DNA of 64,000 nt from Epiperipatus broadwayi (lineage: Eukaryota > Onychophora > Udeonychophora > Euonychophora > Peripatidae). This document shows, in pieces, positions 33,837 to 47,345 of the stretch (its first letter is position 1; the number at the start of each line of letters is the position of its first letter). Location of the stretch: the NCBI GenBank assembly GCA_028023455.1, contig JAQFVV010000286.1, positions 298,358-362,357 on the forward strand, given 5' to 3'. A model generated the notes under the pieces. That model saw nothing but the letters and a program-made list of their open reading frames with translations, ran no database searches and was not told where the DNA came from. The translations under genes and the position numbers were made by a program.

Positions 33837-36714
33837 GTTACATAAAAACATGCTTGTTTTAATAATGAAAATTAGAGTAAAATATTAAATAGACATTTTA
33901 ATGTTTAATTTATAATATTTTTTTAAACTCAAAATTATTAAACACTTAACAGTTATTACAATGTAATAGAAAAAATATTTACAAAAATTTTTTCTTTGTT
34001 TATTTCTACTTTTTTTTTCAACTTTCATATATATATATATATATTGATACCCATCTTATTTCACCTACTATATTTCATAGTAGTATTTTTTCTGAGTTAA
34101 ACTTAGTCAAGTACACATATATTTGTTTGTATTAATGTATATATACAGATTTATATATAAAATACATATATCTGATTAAATTTATGGTAAATTACATGTA
34201 AATTTTATAATTAGCACATATACATATATAGCAGAATGTTTACATTAAAGGAATTAGTTTTAAAATATTGAATAATTCTTAGAAATAATATCACACTACA
34301 CACACCTGTGTTAAACTTGGGTCAAGGGCAAAAACAGATTTTAAAAAAATAACAAATTTAAAATATAGTCTGGACAAAGAAAAATCATCCCAACAACATT
34401 ATGTTCAATTCACTGGAGATTTTCTTTTGTTTTTACTGAGGGGCTAATGTAGATTTTAAAAAGATGTTAAAATTAAAGATTAAATTTTAAAATTGTAAAC
34501 AAGTTAATAGGCTTGTGGGGAGGGTGTCAAAAAAATGATATAAATACTCTCAAATTTCAACACTCAAGACTTCCTCTCTACTATATGTAAAGCAGTTGCT
34601 GCAAGTAGCTATGCCCATTTTAAAAATAAAAATGATCAGCTAGGAAAGACTAGCTTTGCTGTCTTCATTCAGAAGTGCAGTAATCTTCTGCCTGCTGCAA
34701 GTCATCATCATCACTACAGAATTGAAAACATCTGTTTCACCAGCTGCCAAGAAGACATTAGAAAAACTAATTAAAGAGTGCTAGTTCCGAATGAAATATG
34801 GGATGACTCATCCAGAAGAATATTGGCAATATTTTTTCTCTGCAGAGCTCTCTTAAAATAAATCTTTAATTAAAATATTCTAATAAGTTTCTAAAGATAG
34901 CTATCTGTAATGAATGTTAATTAATCATAAACTTATAAATACTAACTCCTCAGTAAACTAGAATATGTAAATATAAATCTTTAATGTAACTTAAAAATAA
35001 ACTTATAATTGTAATAATCTTGCCTATACTAAAATAAATAATTGTAATTTTGGATAACTTCTCTTAAATGTAATAATTGTAACAAGTTATTATTAAACTC
35101 TTGTAATCTGTGATCATGCATATTCTATTTTACTTTATTACATTTTATTTTACTGATCTGTTATGATATACCATAATTCAAAACAGACATAAACAATTTT
35201 GTAACCTTTAGAGAGAGATGATTAGAAGCTTTCCAGAAAATATTTTATGCTGTTTTTTAACAAATAGAAATCTCTGTTTAAAATTGATTCTTATATTTAT
35301 ATGTTTATTTAGGTTATTATGTTGTAGCTTATCATTGAAGTTTGTGGATTATTAATATATATGTATAGTTAGATAATAGCAGGAATAGTATTAAAAGCAT
35401 ATTAGTAATTATTAATTAAGCCCCAAATTATGTTTTTCTCCTCCCTAGTTTATTAGATTAAATATGCAGATTTAGTACTCTTAAACTAGATTGCTTTAAA
35501 GAAACCCCTCTTAGCATGTTAAAGTATGATAATTGAGCACTGGAGTAAAGTTGTTTCACAGAGAGAAACTATAGTATTCCATGCATTAGATTTATATTTA
35601 CTTTTAATATTAATATTCTTTAGAAAGCATTATGAATGTGTTTTTACTAAAACTATATGTGTATTTATGACTAGATATGCTTTCTTTGTTAAAATAGGCT
35701 GATGGAGATCAATGCCCCATTAAATACTTCGAAAGCCATATTTAGAACTGGAACAGAAGAGTTCAGAAATTAATTTTAAAGCTGCTCTGACACCCTGAAC
35801 TAATGCTCTATTTTATGCTAACAAGTTGTACAATCCAAGGGAACAGAGTACTTGGTATTGAATGCCATGAATATTTATACATTCCTACCACAACTCTAAT
35901 TTAGTAATTTAGCACTGTCGTATCAGAAGCTCCATTACAATCACTAGTTCACCCCACATTATTATTATTATAGTTCAGCATTAGTGTGAATGCAAAATCT
36001 GGTTTACTTAAGTAATCTGGATATAGAGTATAATGTGTGTTCATCATGTATATGCTAGTATAAATTAATTATGTTTTACCATACATTATCTCTTCAATAT
36101 TTAGTTTCCCATAGCAAAGCCAGAATATTTGGCTTAACATATCTCTAGGCTTAAATATTAGTCACAGATAATAATTAATAATTATATATCTGAAGTGCAT
36201 TTTAAAAGATGAGACTCCTGTAACCTGAATTAGCTCATCATTCTTATAATGTCTGTGTGTATAAAATTTAAGCAATGCACATTTGTTGTTTATGTTATGT
36301 TAATTAATTACCTTAATTTATTTATTAAAGATATTTAAATTGTAATTTTGTTTGGTGTACCAATCACAATCTACTCCAAACCACTCCAAATCAATCCAAT
36401 TAGTATTAGCATATTAATTTATATGCATTTATTTATTTAGACATAAGTGTGTGTTTAGTTAATATTACTAATAATTTATTGGTCATTTCCATGCCTCATG
36501 TTCAATCCTGTTTTATGCTGCTAGACTGAGTGTAACCTCATATATGTCAGCTATAGGGTATGAAATCATGGAGCACTGATAAAGGAGTTGAAGTGTGGTC
36601 AGATATGAGGTCTCAACCCCTCATCTGGATCAGCTTTAGTATAACTTGCCAGAAGTCTAGATTTTGTTGCATGAATGTACAAATATGACCATTGCAATAT
36701 ATTTAAACACTACA
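33837..36714. other. AT-rich sequence, nothing firmly recognised
   Basis: A slightly GC-richer patch at about 34560-34860 has short open frames on both strands (about 50 codons on minus) but no motif or splice pattern I can support. A TA tract lies at about 34027-34045. Confidence 0.4.
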
Positions 36715-36850
36715 GTAAAATAATAGTCATACCTGAAATGATGGCTACCAGTATATGATAATCAATGACCCTCAATGAGATATAAATTTATAACAGAAAA
36801 TTGAGGTTTAAACCATTAAAGATTTGAGAAATTGCTCATCATCCTCAAGC
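36715..36850 (+). repeat. SINE-like repeat, copy a
   Basis: Similar in order and wording to 42725-42830: 'gatggctaccagtatatgata(a)tcaatgacc', then 'aacagaaaattgaggttt(a)aacca'. The last phrase resembles a Pol III B box that has lost its CpG. The copy at 42.7 kb reads ggggtttgaacc. Confidence 0.5.
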
Positions 36851-38130
36851 AAAAAAATATAAAATTTAATATCAAAGGGATGAGCATGATAAATCACATT
36901 GACATATCTACTCAGTTATCTTAGTACAAAAAGTATCAGTATTGTTATTCATAAATTCATTAACATTATAAATAAGTAAAAATAAGTCATTCATCATCAC
37001 TGGATGATCAACAATCAAAACAATCAACAGACAATCTTGTGACTGGATCTGACATGGATCTATTGTAGACTAGTCCAACTATTTTTCCTTTTCCAGCTTG
37101 GATCAATCATTTGAAACCATTAGTTGGATGCACATACTTAATGCTAATCTATATGAATACCACCAACATAAAATAACAATGCTGAAATACTAAAACATAC
37201 TGATCATCATTAATGCTCTGGCCACTTAGTACCTTTAATGTAATAGCCAACTATAACCTTAATTTATTACAAATACTAAACTAAAATGTAGTGCATGGGC
37301 ATTAAAGAATATTCTCTTTGTGCCAATCCAGAACAATATCAACTGGATATCTCTGCACTAAAGATACACAGCCTTATTCTATATAGCTGTCATAGCTCAA
37401 GACGCAAGAACTCTATAATTTATTACTGTGAGCAAAAGGAAAATAAATAAATAGCTTATTACACATAACATTAAGAAAATCATGGGCTTTCCCTACTTAT
37501 AAATAACTAGTTCATTGGGATTGTCAAAAAATCTAATTTGTAGAATATGATCTTTATGATATAAAGTAACACAAACTGCACTTCGTGAAATAGGAATCAG
37601 AATAAAGAAATTAAGACTAAAAAGATATTTTTAAAAGAATTATTTTTGACTGTATGAATACTCATTGTGTCAAAAATACATTTTTATAAAAATTATATTA
37701 ACCAACCAGTTAATTTTTATTCATGGATTAACTTTAAATTCATTAGGTTTTATCTTTAAAAATAAGTAAGAGCTTGTTAAACATTTTCAAAAATCAAAGA
37801 TAACAATCTTTGATTCAATTTCTTTGTAATATTTAAAATTAATTAAACAACATATTCAGAATCAAAGATAACAATTTTTGATTCAGCTTAGCAAGAAAAA
37901 AATTAACTTTACATGTGATTTTTTGCTTTAAAACTATTTCACTATTTGTGAGAGAAATTGACTGGATTTTATACAAGAAAATGCCAAACAACTTGAAATA
38001 ATTTAATTTAATGAAGTATTTACTATTAACAATTATTATATAACATAAAAACCAAATTATTATCACTTTTGTGAAACAAAAAAATTCTATTTATACAAAA
38101 AATAGAGTGTGCATACATAAAAATTAATAC

Positions 38131-38270
38131 CTCTAGACATGGCTTCCTTGTCTATGGAGGCCTTTCCAGTTGCAAATTCAGTTTTTCCCAATAAAATTTC
38201 TCCTTGAAGACTTCTACACATGGGCCTGGTTAAATATATTTTTTCCTGGGTCTGAAGCAAATCTAAGTAC
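38131..38270 (-). CDS. Candidate internal exon of an unidentified host gene (140 bp)
   Basis: On the minus strand an acceptor (ttgttattttcag) is followed by 140 bases with only one open reading frame of three, then a donor (AG|GTATTAA). The exon would begin with one base of a split codon, encode 46 whole codons and end with one base of the next. The peptide has balanced composition, unlike chance frames here, and includes TRPMCRSLQGE and TEFATGKASIDKEAMSR. I do not recognise the protein. No neighbouring exon could be linked. A 63-codon open frame at 38495-38686 on the same strand ends in a stop and may be unrelated. A decayed mobile-element frame is the main alternative. Confidence 0.35.
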
Positions 38271-38494
38271 CTGAAAATAACAAATTTGTTTATTTGGGTT
38301 TCCTCTTAAATTTCCAGATGAAACAGATGTAGACTGAAACTTATCTCTTTTTGTAGCAGACTATTTTAGGGAAGTACTCTCTTTTCTATTTTTATTTCAT
38401 TAAAAGTAGCTTATATTAAGGAAAGTGATGCCCAGATTTTAGAAGAATCAGGCACATAATTTCCATTGTAAATTATTCTAATGCTAACCTCATA

Positions 38495-38686
38495 CTATAC
38501 TAAAAGCTCGATTACAAAAAAAGCTTCTGCTATTTTTTCCAATAGCTTAGTATAATCTGGATTAATCTTGGTCTGCTCTTTCTTCAAGAACTGAGTTAGG
38601 AATATTTCTAGTATTTTTTTTAGCAGCAGCATTAATTTGACTGCTTTTATGTCAACATCTAAATTAGGAATATGATCTCCAGACAT
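38495..38686 (-). other. Unassigned open frame (63 codons)
   Basis: Starts MSGDHIPNLDVDIKAVKL and continues with a Leu/Lys/Ile-rich, amphipathic stretch (QTKINPDYTKLLEKIAEAF). Composition is more protein-like than most short frames of the window. It lies about 220 bases upstream, on the same strand, of the candidate exon at 38131-38270 and about 1.2 kb downstream of the decayed gag remains. It could be part of either or of neither. No family is recognised. Confidence 0.2.
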
Positions 38687-39849
38687 TTGGGTATTATCAT
38701 TAAATCACACCCCTATATATATTTTTTTAGAACATGGTTGCCTATCTGCTATTTGCAATCTGTCTCTAACATGATAATCTTCATGACAACCAATTAGATA
38801 AAATTTTATAAATACAATTGTTCAGACAATTTCCTTCTTAATCATAGATAGTGAAAACAATTCAAGAACTTAAATTAATATTATAAAATTCTTGGCATTC
38901 CTTTGTAAATAAAAACCATATCTTGATAAAAACAACAAGGTAATCAATTAATTGCACTAATTTATTTATTTTTTCATTAGAGAGATAAAAAACAATTCTA
39001 ACTTATTACAAATAAAATGTACAAAGTCATTCAAATCTTATTTGTTTGTTTTTTTCTCTTTTATTTTTTTTAAATACTCTTAAATATATTTAATGTTTTG
39101 GAATTTTTATATTATCATATGGATTTTACAAATATTGATTAAATAATGACTCTTTACAAACATAGATCTAAAAAAATTTAAATATTATTTTTGCCCTTTA
39201 ATAAAATAATTTTGTATTCTCAAACTTGAGGAACATGCTACCACCTATATAATTATTTATTTTTTCTAGTGCAACTATTGAACCCCTTTCTTCATATTTT
39301 AGTTTGATTCATTTAATTTCATTTCACTACAACAAAAATTTATGTTAGTCATGCTTTGCTGTGCATTAACATTTACACAGATGTGCATGATGGATACAAT
39401 TTATTGAACCTTGTTGTGCTATTTGGGTACTGATAACTATCTCATTTATTTGATCTACTGTTATTTTTGGAGATGTGGTGACTATTTACCTGCTTCCTGC
39501 CTGCCTCCTATACCATGATAAACAGAAAACCTCATCATAGAGCATAAGTTTGCAATGCAACATGAGCATCATAATAGCTATCTCAGCTTAAGCACAAACA
39601 CAATTTACTATCCAGAGGGCACATTCAAAGAAAAAAATTAACCAAAGGAATGTTTGGCCATGTAGAATGTCTTGCTCATTTACTATACAAGTCTTAGAGA
39701 CTCCTTCAGAGCCTTATTTGAAAAATACATCTTAGATAGGTACAGTGCAGTTATAAAATATTGGAGCATCATGAACTCATTGTATTCCTATATGTATAAG
39801 GAAATCACCTATCTACCATCAGCACCAAAAGCAAAGCTATAATACTTTC

Positions 39850-41700
39850 CTAATATTTATCCCCAATTTCTTCAAAATATCTTCTCATTTCTTCAGTTTT
39901 CATGATTTTGTATTTTATGTTTTCTTGGTCAGAAGTATAACTACTCTCTTCTGTGGAAGAATGAGTATCATAATCATTTCTTCAATATTCTCTCTGTTTT
40001 GTGTGGTGATATGCTTTTCATTTGTCAATTATTTGTGTTTTATTATGAGATGAAGAACCATATTCCTGAAGAGTATTTTTTCATGAATATTTGATTCACT
40101 TTTAGATCTTCTAATTATTTATATTCTGGTAGGACTGTTGATATTATCAGTTGATCTCCAGTTCCTCTTCCATCCTGATACAATGTTGATGGCTTTATTT
40201 TCTGTTTCCCATATTGGATAGCATTCATATGTGGATTATTATCTCTTGTGTATGTCAATTTAGTTGTAGGTTTAAATGCGCTTCATTTTCCACAATATGT
40301 AAGTTTTTTACTGTCAAATGCATTTAACAATTTTTTCAATTATATGCCTGTCAGTACCAATTAGCATACTGTCAATAAAGCCTGGGAAAGTTGTATCTTA
40401 ATATTTTTATTATTTGTAATTCTGAGAGAGGATCATCGGTGAGTTCTCTCAATTTTGCAACTTACTTTCTAATAAATGGAGTGTAGGACTCACCAGCAGG
40501 ACCCTTCTCTTTAGATATGTTATGTTTAACTTCTTGGTAATTCTTACTCTAGTAGCACTTCATGAGTCCTTGTTTGAACTTGATGAAATTATGAAAAAGG
40601 GTAAATAGAAAATCCCACCCTGCCTGGTATTCACTTTGAAGATGTCTACATGCTATTGCCAACTTTGCTTCTTCTGTCATGGCATTAATGCTAGAATATC
40701 TTTTCAGACTGTTGCCAAATTCAATAAGTGCCTCACCTGCATTTCCTGAAAACATCCCTTAATAAGGAACTTTTTTTATAATTTCAGACATTTGGTTTGT
40801 ATATTGACTATCTATCTTTACTTCCTCTATCTTTATATTTTCAATTTCTTCTTTTTTAATGTAGACATGACTGTTTTTTGGTTTGACCATTTTGTCTATG
40901 ACCATCCTCCAATCATATTACTCTTTCTCTGACCTGCAGGAATTTAATTTGATTAGCCAAGTGTCTATATTCTCTTGTACCATATACAGACTATTGCCTT
41001 TCATTATTCACAGATTCTATTGCCTTCTGCACTTGTCTAATTTTGTTATCCATTAATTCTTGTATCTCTTATTTTCATATCCTGTTCTTTTTTGTTTTGT
41101 CTCAATTCATTGAGAACTTAATTTATTTTATTCAATCTGTGATTTTATTAGCCATATTTTTACTGTTTTGTTCAATTTTCTGTAGCATACCTACTTTTAT
41201 TTTTTTCAACATTTCTTGTCTTATTTTTCTATTTTCTGCTTCTCTTTGTTGATTCATTATATTATCCTCTTCTCTTTGTTGGTCTCTCTTTTTATTCTCT
41301 TTTTCTCTTCATTTATTACCATCTTTTCATTATTGGTCTGTCTGTTTAGTTTATTCTCTTAGTTTATTATCATCTTTTTGTTGATATATCTTTCCATTCT
41401 CTTGTTCTCCTTGTTGGTCTCTCTTTTTATTCTCTTTTTCTCTTTCTTTATTATTATTTCCTCTTTGTCTGTCTCTCATTTAATTCCCTTCTTCTCTTTG
41501 TCAGTCTGTCTTATTTACATTTTTCTTTAAACATTTTTAATAATTGGAATAACATGGATGGTTTTTCTAATCCTGAATTTCTTCCATTGGTTACTGATCA
41601 CCTTCTTTTGAATCATGTTCTTCCATCTTTTTTGCCTTTTTCTTGTCACCATATATATTTCTATTATAGACTTTTATTGTTCAAAATAAACTGTATAAAA
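39850..41700 (-). pseudogene. Second retrotransposon gag, heavily decayed
   Basis: The best-kept part (40549-40755) contains FSGNAGEALIEFGNSLKRY and a TEEAKLAIACRHL block. These align position for position with the capsid region of the Gypsy gag at 25694-27685 (FKGEYMENPSEFLNNLEEL, SERERLAISSNHL). After a TAG the same frame continues with a YTPFIRK...LTDDPLSELQ block matching the next part of that Gag. Upstream, 41040-41500 is a pyrimidine-rich run that on minus encodes Lys/Glu/Gln-rich sequence like the coiled-coil half of the first Gag. Many stops and frame shifts are present. No protease or RT could be found to its left. Confidence 0.65.
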
Positions 41701-41997
41701 TTATTTTTCACAGGTTCTACAAATCTGAACTTTTAAAATATCTTACAAAATAATCTTAAATCACTACCTCTTCCATGCAACCATATTTCACCTTACCTCT
41801 GCTTCTCCTTAAACCACATTGCCTCAATAACTGGTTTCATTTCATTAATTTTTTCTGCTTTATTCTCTAGCTCTATCCTGCTCACGTGAGGGTGACAGAT
41901 TTCCAATTCTATTGTATATTTTTATAAGCACATATGTATCTACAAACAGAAGTTTTTGTCAAGAACCATTTGTCAAAACCTTTCTTAGAGATCTGAT

Positions 41998-42705
41998 AAG
42001 AATCTGACAGCAATATATTGCATAGTGACTTGCAATTTTGGGATAAATACAGAATTCAGTCACTGGACTATAAGTACCCTCAAAGGTCTATCTCAATTTA
42101 GATACTATAAGACACCACAGCCCTTCATATGAAATAAAATGCAAAAATATTTGCCAAGCTGGTGTTTTTGAGTCATAAGAAGCTGGAAAATATAATCTAT
42201 GCCTTATTCCCTTTCTTGGAGGCTTAAAGACTGATGATCATGACAGGACTATGTTGACTGGACAATGATAAACAATCAAAAGAAATCTGAAAATCTGAGA
42301 GTTGGAGCAATGCCTGAGAAGGAACACCTTATGGAGTTGCATGAAAAACATTGCATCTTCAAGACAACAACAAAAACCTCCATCCATTACCAAAACTGAA
42401 AGTATATCTAAACAAATTTCAACAGGTAAAAACTCAATCAAATTTTCAAAATAATGCTTTCATTATTTGTTCAATTTTAAATATTAACTTCTTAAATAAT
42501 CATTAATATTTCTATTTTGTAATTTGTAATTGAATTATAATAATCATTCTCTCTATATTCTTGTCACCTTTTACAGTAACATGTTTAAATTAATTCCACA
42601 TAAAACCAATAAACCTTTTTTCCAGGTATATTTCTGAGATTCAAGTTATGTGGTCACTGACTATCAGAACCTGATAATCATTTATCCCACAGTTGAATTG
42701 CCATT
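41998..42705. repeat. Repeat family R3, copy b, candidate LTR of the decayed gag element
   Basis: Direct repeat of 31836-32556. It lies about 300 bases upstream (minus orientation) of the decayed gag, where a 5' LTR would be. If both R3 copies are LTRs of one element, it would span about 31.8-42.7 kb with its interior eroded or replaced. No PBS could be found near 41.9 kb, so the assignment is tentative. Confidence 0.45.
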
Positions 42706-42724
42706 TGTAACAATATTGGAAAGT

Positions 42725-42830
42725 AAGGAAGTTATAACTGAGGTGATAGTCACCAGTATATGATCATCAATGACCATCACTTAGGTAGCCATTTCTAAAA
42801 GAAAATTGGGGTTTGAACCAACAAGTGTTT
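42725..42830 (+). repeat. SINE-like repeat, copy b
   Basis: Matches 36715-36850 ('ggtgatagtcaccagtatatgatcatcaatgacc' and a ggggtttgaacc box). See copy a for the B-box-like reading. Confidence 0.5.
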
Positions 42831-43432
42831 AGCTCCTCACTGAAGAGACCTATAGCTCAAAACTGATCTGGGAATAGGCACAATCCTAGATAAAGATGAT
42901 TTGAATGCTTTCTCTTGTAGCATTTATCATTAAAAAAGCTTGTGGAATGCCCTTTATATTACATATTTGTAAATGCAAGCTATATAGGTCATGTGACATA
43001 TAACATGATTTTATTACTAATATTATTTTACCATTTGGGACTTTGGTTAAATTAAATTACAAAGCTATTAGTATGTGGAATTTATGAATTAAGTTTGAAC
43101 CCATATGATTATTTCATTTAAAGATCTGAATTTAAAGACTTATAGAAATTTAAAAATTTCAGATCTTCTTCTTAAAAGCTAACTTTTAAGCAAATGCTTA
43201 TCTTGAGTTATTGTTTTAAATTTGGTGTCCTAGCTCCTCACTGAAATAAGCCATAGCTCAAAACTGGTCTGGAAATGGGCACAATCCTAGATAAATATGA
43301 TTTGAATACTTTCTCTTGCAGCATTTATCATAAAAAAACATAAGCTTGTTTGGAGCTATTGGATGTTCTTTTTATTACATATTGATACATGTAAGCTATA
43401 TAGGTCATATAACATATAACATGATTTTTATT
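42829..43432 (+). repeat. Local direct duplication of ~200 bp
   Basis: 42829-43020 and 43231-43432 share 'tagctcctcactgaa', 'agctcaaaactg', 'ggcacaatcctagataaa', 'gatttgaat..ctttctctt' and 'aagctatataggtcat'. About 210 unrelated bases lie between. The second copy has a few extra bases around 'acataagcttg'. This is a local duplication rather than a dispersed family. Confidence 0.8.
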
Positions 43433-43442
43433 TCTATTATTC

Positions 43443-43447
<5 letters not shown>

Positions 43448-43482
<35 letters not shown>
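43448..43482. repeat. (TA)n microsatellite
   Basis: Pure TA tract just right of the local duplication. Confidence 0.95.
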
Positions 43483-43488
<6 letters not shown>

Positions 43489-46410
43489 TGAATAATGGCT
43501 TATTCATAGCATTTTCAACTGTGTGCTCTTCCATATGACTGTAATCTGTTTTTTGTTGTTATGATTATAGCATTTAAAAATTATTATATAAATATAATAA
43601 ATAGTTTAAAATAAAATATTAAAATAATAATAAGTAATGTTCAAATGTTAGAATAATTTATTAAATGTAATATTTAAAATAATAATAAAAAATATAATAG
43701 GTTTATTACAAGTGTTTAAATTTAACAGAAACTAATATTATATAAGCTATGTTTAAAAAATATTTTAATCAAATATTAAAAAATGTATGAAATGTATTAA
43801 AAAATAATTCTCCCAATTATACTAGAATTAAAATGAATACACTTCAAATAATTAAATTAAAAATAAGTTAATAAAAAATTAATTTTGTTTAGGATATGAG
43901 ACTCAAAAACAATAAAAAATTCAAGAAATTTAATAATTACGGTGTTTTAAAAATTCATCCAATTAAATAATGATGGTATTTTGATAGTTTATGGAATTAA
44001 AATAAAATATGGACATAAAGGTATTAAAAATAAAAGATTATCAAATATGTTAAAAACAAGAAGTCACTAATATATATAGTCATTTTTTCTTAAAAGTAGT
44101 CAATTTTGAGTCTTGTTTTATTCAAATTGCACAATCCATCATTAGGATGACTCAGTAACCAAGAGGAAAGACTTCCAATTGCTTGAAATATAATTTGGGC
44201 TTTTTGTGAATTTTACCAAGCTAGTTATAAGGAATCTCTCTCAAAGAAAAATGCTCAAACCTCAAATTTTAGAGATGGAGGATTGATAAAAAATTATAGC
44301 AATGTGTAAGGAAAGGTATATAGGATTATAAATGGAAACCATTACTATATGCTAGCATAAAAAAATATCCCATAAAAAAATCTTCTCAATGAAATGTAGA
44401 GAATTTTGGCTTCAAAGCTTCTGCTATGTAAGTTAAAAATTTAGTGTTTAAATTATCCTAATGTATTAAGCATTTTAGTTTTATTTAATATATCTTAGTG
44501 TATATTTAATTCTAACAAACTATTTTTTATAAAGTGTGGAATGTTTATTTAATTGATTGATTAAAGAAGGAAGCAAATATTTTTTAAAAAAGTTTGAAAA
44601 TTGTTGCTAAGCATCTACAAATACTCAAACTGCATTTTAAAGCAGCTAAAATAAAATAAAATTATCATAAAAGAGTTTGATTTATCTTGTATTTAGTATA
44701 TAGATATAAAATATTATTTTAAAAAAAAATTTTTAAAAAAAAAAAAGCAAGAAGCCAGTTTTGTTTAATGTGAAATTGACAATAAATATGTAAAGTTGTA
44801 TAAATCAATAAGTTAATAATGATTTTAAACATACAAAATGTTCATGCATATAAAATTTGTGAAGTGAAATCTCATTAAGTGTTAAAATAATGAGTGGAAG
44901 TATAATAATTAAAGGTTTAAATTAAATATTTATTTTGAATTTTATTCAAGTTCATTTACATTGAAATCACTATCTTTTTGATGACTAAGAGTTAGATTTT
45001 ATGTATGTAAAATTTATAATATAAATGCAGTTGTTAGATCACTATGGAATGCTTAACATATACTATTTGTGTTTTTATTTTGTAAACTGAATGTGGAATT
45101 TAAAAGGAATCACTTCATGTAGTTTGAATTATTAAATTCGACATCATATTCAAAAGAATCATCTCTGTCATAAAGATGAATTATTGTTAAATCGGGATTC
45201 AAATCTATAGAGATAATTCATTATAATTAGACATATAAGAAATGTGCATTGATTAAAGTAATTCCATATTAGATATACATGTGTGATTATGCTATAAAGC
45301 TAATGGCATGAATAAATGTATTATGTTTGTAACAGTCATCAATATGTAGCATTATATACAGGGTGTATTAAAGACAAGGGATTAACTTTCCAGCCAATGT
45401 GCTGAATCATAAAACTGAATTAGTATTACAATATGCAATTGAAAAAATTAATGCTTGAAATTAATAAAAATAAACCTCAGGCACTTTTCCAATAACTATG
45501 ATTATTTTCCACTGTGAATATGAAACAAAAGTTAAAGTATAGGTGAGAAATGGCATATTAAAAGAATAATCCATTATAAAAAATTGTCATGGCTTCTTAT
45601 AATATAGTCTGTAAGATAAGAATGATTAGGATAAAAAACATAGATGATTATAATACTTTGTATATAAACTATTGTTTTGTTATTTGTATAAATATTGTAT
45701 TAACTTCTTTAGAAATGACATTCTCTGCTCTGCATAGTTATTCTATGCTCATTTTATTGGAAGTAGCTTAAAGTTTTATATGACCTAGACAGGTATTGCA
45801 AATATTTTTGTGCAGTGATCATCATCATCACATATTAAATAAAATGTTTTGAATCTATTGAAATATGAAAATAAAAAAATGTGTCTGCACATTTTCTGAT
45901 GTTTAATGTTAGGTAGGACCCAAAAGAAATTAAATTAAATTAAAATAAATATAAACGTATAAACTAATCATACATATATATATATAAATAATTTCAGTTC
46001 TCTGTAATCAATTTGCAATGTTTAGTGCCTATATAAATATATTACATCATTAATAAAGGTGGGATTCCATTTTTATCGTTAAAAGAGATTGCCTTGATGA
46101 CAGATTTAAATTGTTGATTGTTATTGATATAGGGTTGTCAAAGAGAGTGTTGATTGATTTTTATGAATTCATATATATATAATATACCTTAATTTATTAT
46201 ATATATGTATACATTAGTTTAAAAGCTGTGTTTATTAATATTTAAAATCTGGATATAATACAAAATTCAGAACAAGGTAAATAGCATATATTATTATAAA
46301 CAAACCAAGATTTTAATTCTTCATAAATAAATAGGTTTCCATTCTACATATGTAAGATATATTTATATAATAATTCTTTTTAAATCTTGATACTTCACAA
46401 TATTAATTTT
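43483..46410. other. AT-rich sequence, nothing recognised
   Basis: No supported gene, RNA or repeat. The open frame at 45589-45771 has chance-like composition. The phrase 'tatacagggtgtattaaa' near 45355 recalls the ends of some transposons, but no partner end was found. Confidence 0.4.
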
Positions 46411-47345
46411 ATAAACATTGAGGATTGCCAATTTCTCTACAAGCTTTATGATAAATGCTTAACCAGAGCCAGCACTTAAAATATCTGTCAGGAACCCTCC
46501 CCCAATCCCTGATCATTGTTTCGTGCTTTGACACTCCTCAGAGAGGTGTCAAGATAGGTTCAGACACTAGAGCTAAAAATACCAACCCAAAGCCAAGCAC
46601 CTATCTAAAAGTTATCTATTGAGCGAAAAATCTAAAATTTTCAAGACATCTAGATGTCTTCAAACCCAGCTATCCAACTCAAATAGCTATATTGGGGCTG
46701 ATAGATCTTTAGCCATACCATATATTAGTAGTATTAGCAATATAAAATTGCATAAGACTTATGGCAGAGACTATAAATAGTCAAAATAAGAGTCATAGAT
46801 CACATAATCCTATCTCTTAAGCTCGCAAGTTATAACCATTGAGGATTGCCCATTCCTCTACAAGCTTTATGATAAATGCTTAACCAGATACAGCACTTAA
46901 AATATCTGTCAGGAACCCTCTCCAAACCCCTGACTATGGTTTCATGCTTTGGAACTCCTCAGGGAGGTGTCGGGGTAGGTTCAGACAGTAGATCTAAAAA
47001 TACCAACCCAAAACCATTTGAGTTGGATAGCTGGGTTTGAAGACATCTAGATGTCTGAAAATTTTAGATTTTCCACTCAATAGATAACTTTTAGATAGGT
47101 GCTTGGCTTTGGGATGTTATTTTTAGATCTAGTGTCTGAACCTACCCTGATACCTCTCTGTGGAGTGCCAAAGCACAAAACCATGGTCAGGGGTTTGGGG
47201 AGGGTTCCTGACAGATATTTTAAGTGCTGGCTCTGGTTAAGCATTTATCATAAAGCTTGTAGAGGAATTGGCAATCCTTAATGTTTATAGCTTGCAAGCT
47301 TAAGAGATAGGGTCATGTGATCTATGACTCTTATTTTGACTATTT
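46411..47345. repeat. Fold-back cluster: three copies of a ~300-bp repeat
   Basis: Copy A (46411-46688) and copy A' (about 46770-47012) run in the same direction. Copy B (47013-47345) is inverted and abuts A', so A' and B can fold into a hairpin. Shared blocks are 'tctacaagctttatgataaatgcttaacca', 'cacttaaaatatctgtcaggaaccct' and 'agacatctagatgtct', which is itself palindromic. A' and B also share the terminal block 'aaatagtcaaaataagagtcatagatcacat'. The 60-codon open frame at 47099-47281 lies inside copy B and is interrupted in copy A. A MITE or fold-back element is likely. Confidence 0.8.

Noticed and set aside
32570-38100. Search for pol of the second retroelement between the R3 repeats
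   Set aside because: No RT, RNase H or integrase motif could be recognised in any frame; most of the first 1.3 kb is repeat R2.
45350-45400. 'acagggtgt' phrase resembling a transposon end
   Set aside because: No matching second end or target duplication was found.
47099-47281. 60-codon open frame within the fold-back cluster
   Set aside because: Lies entirely in repeat copy B and is not kept in copies A and A'.
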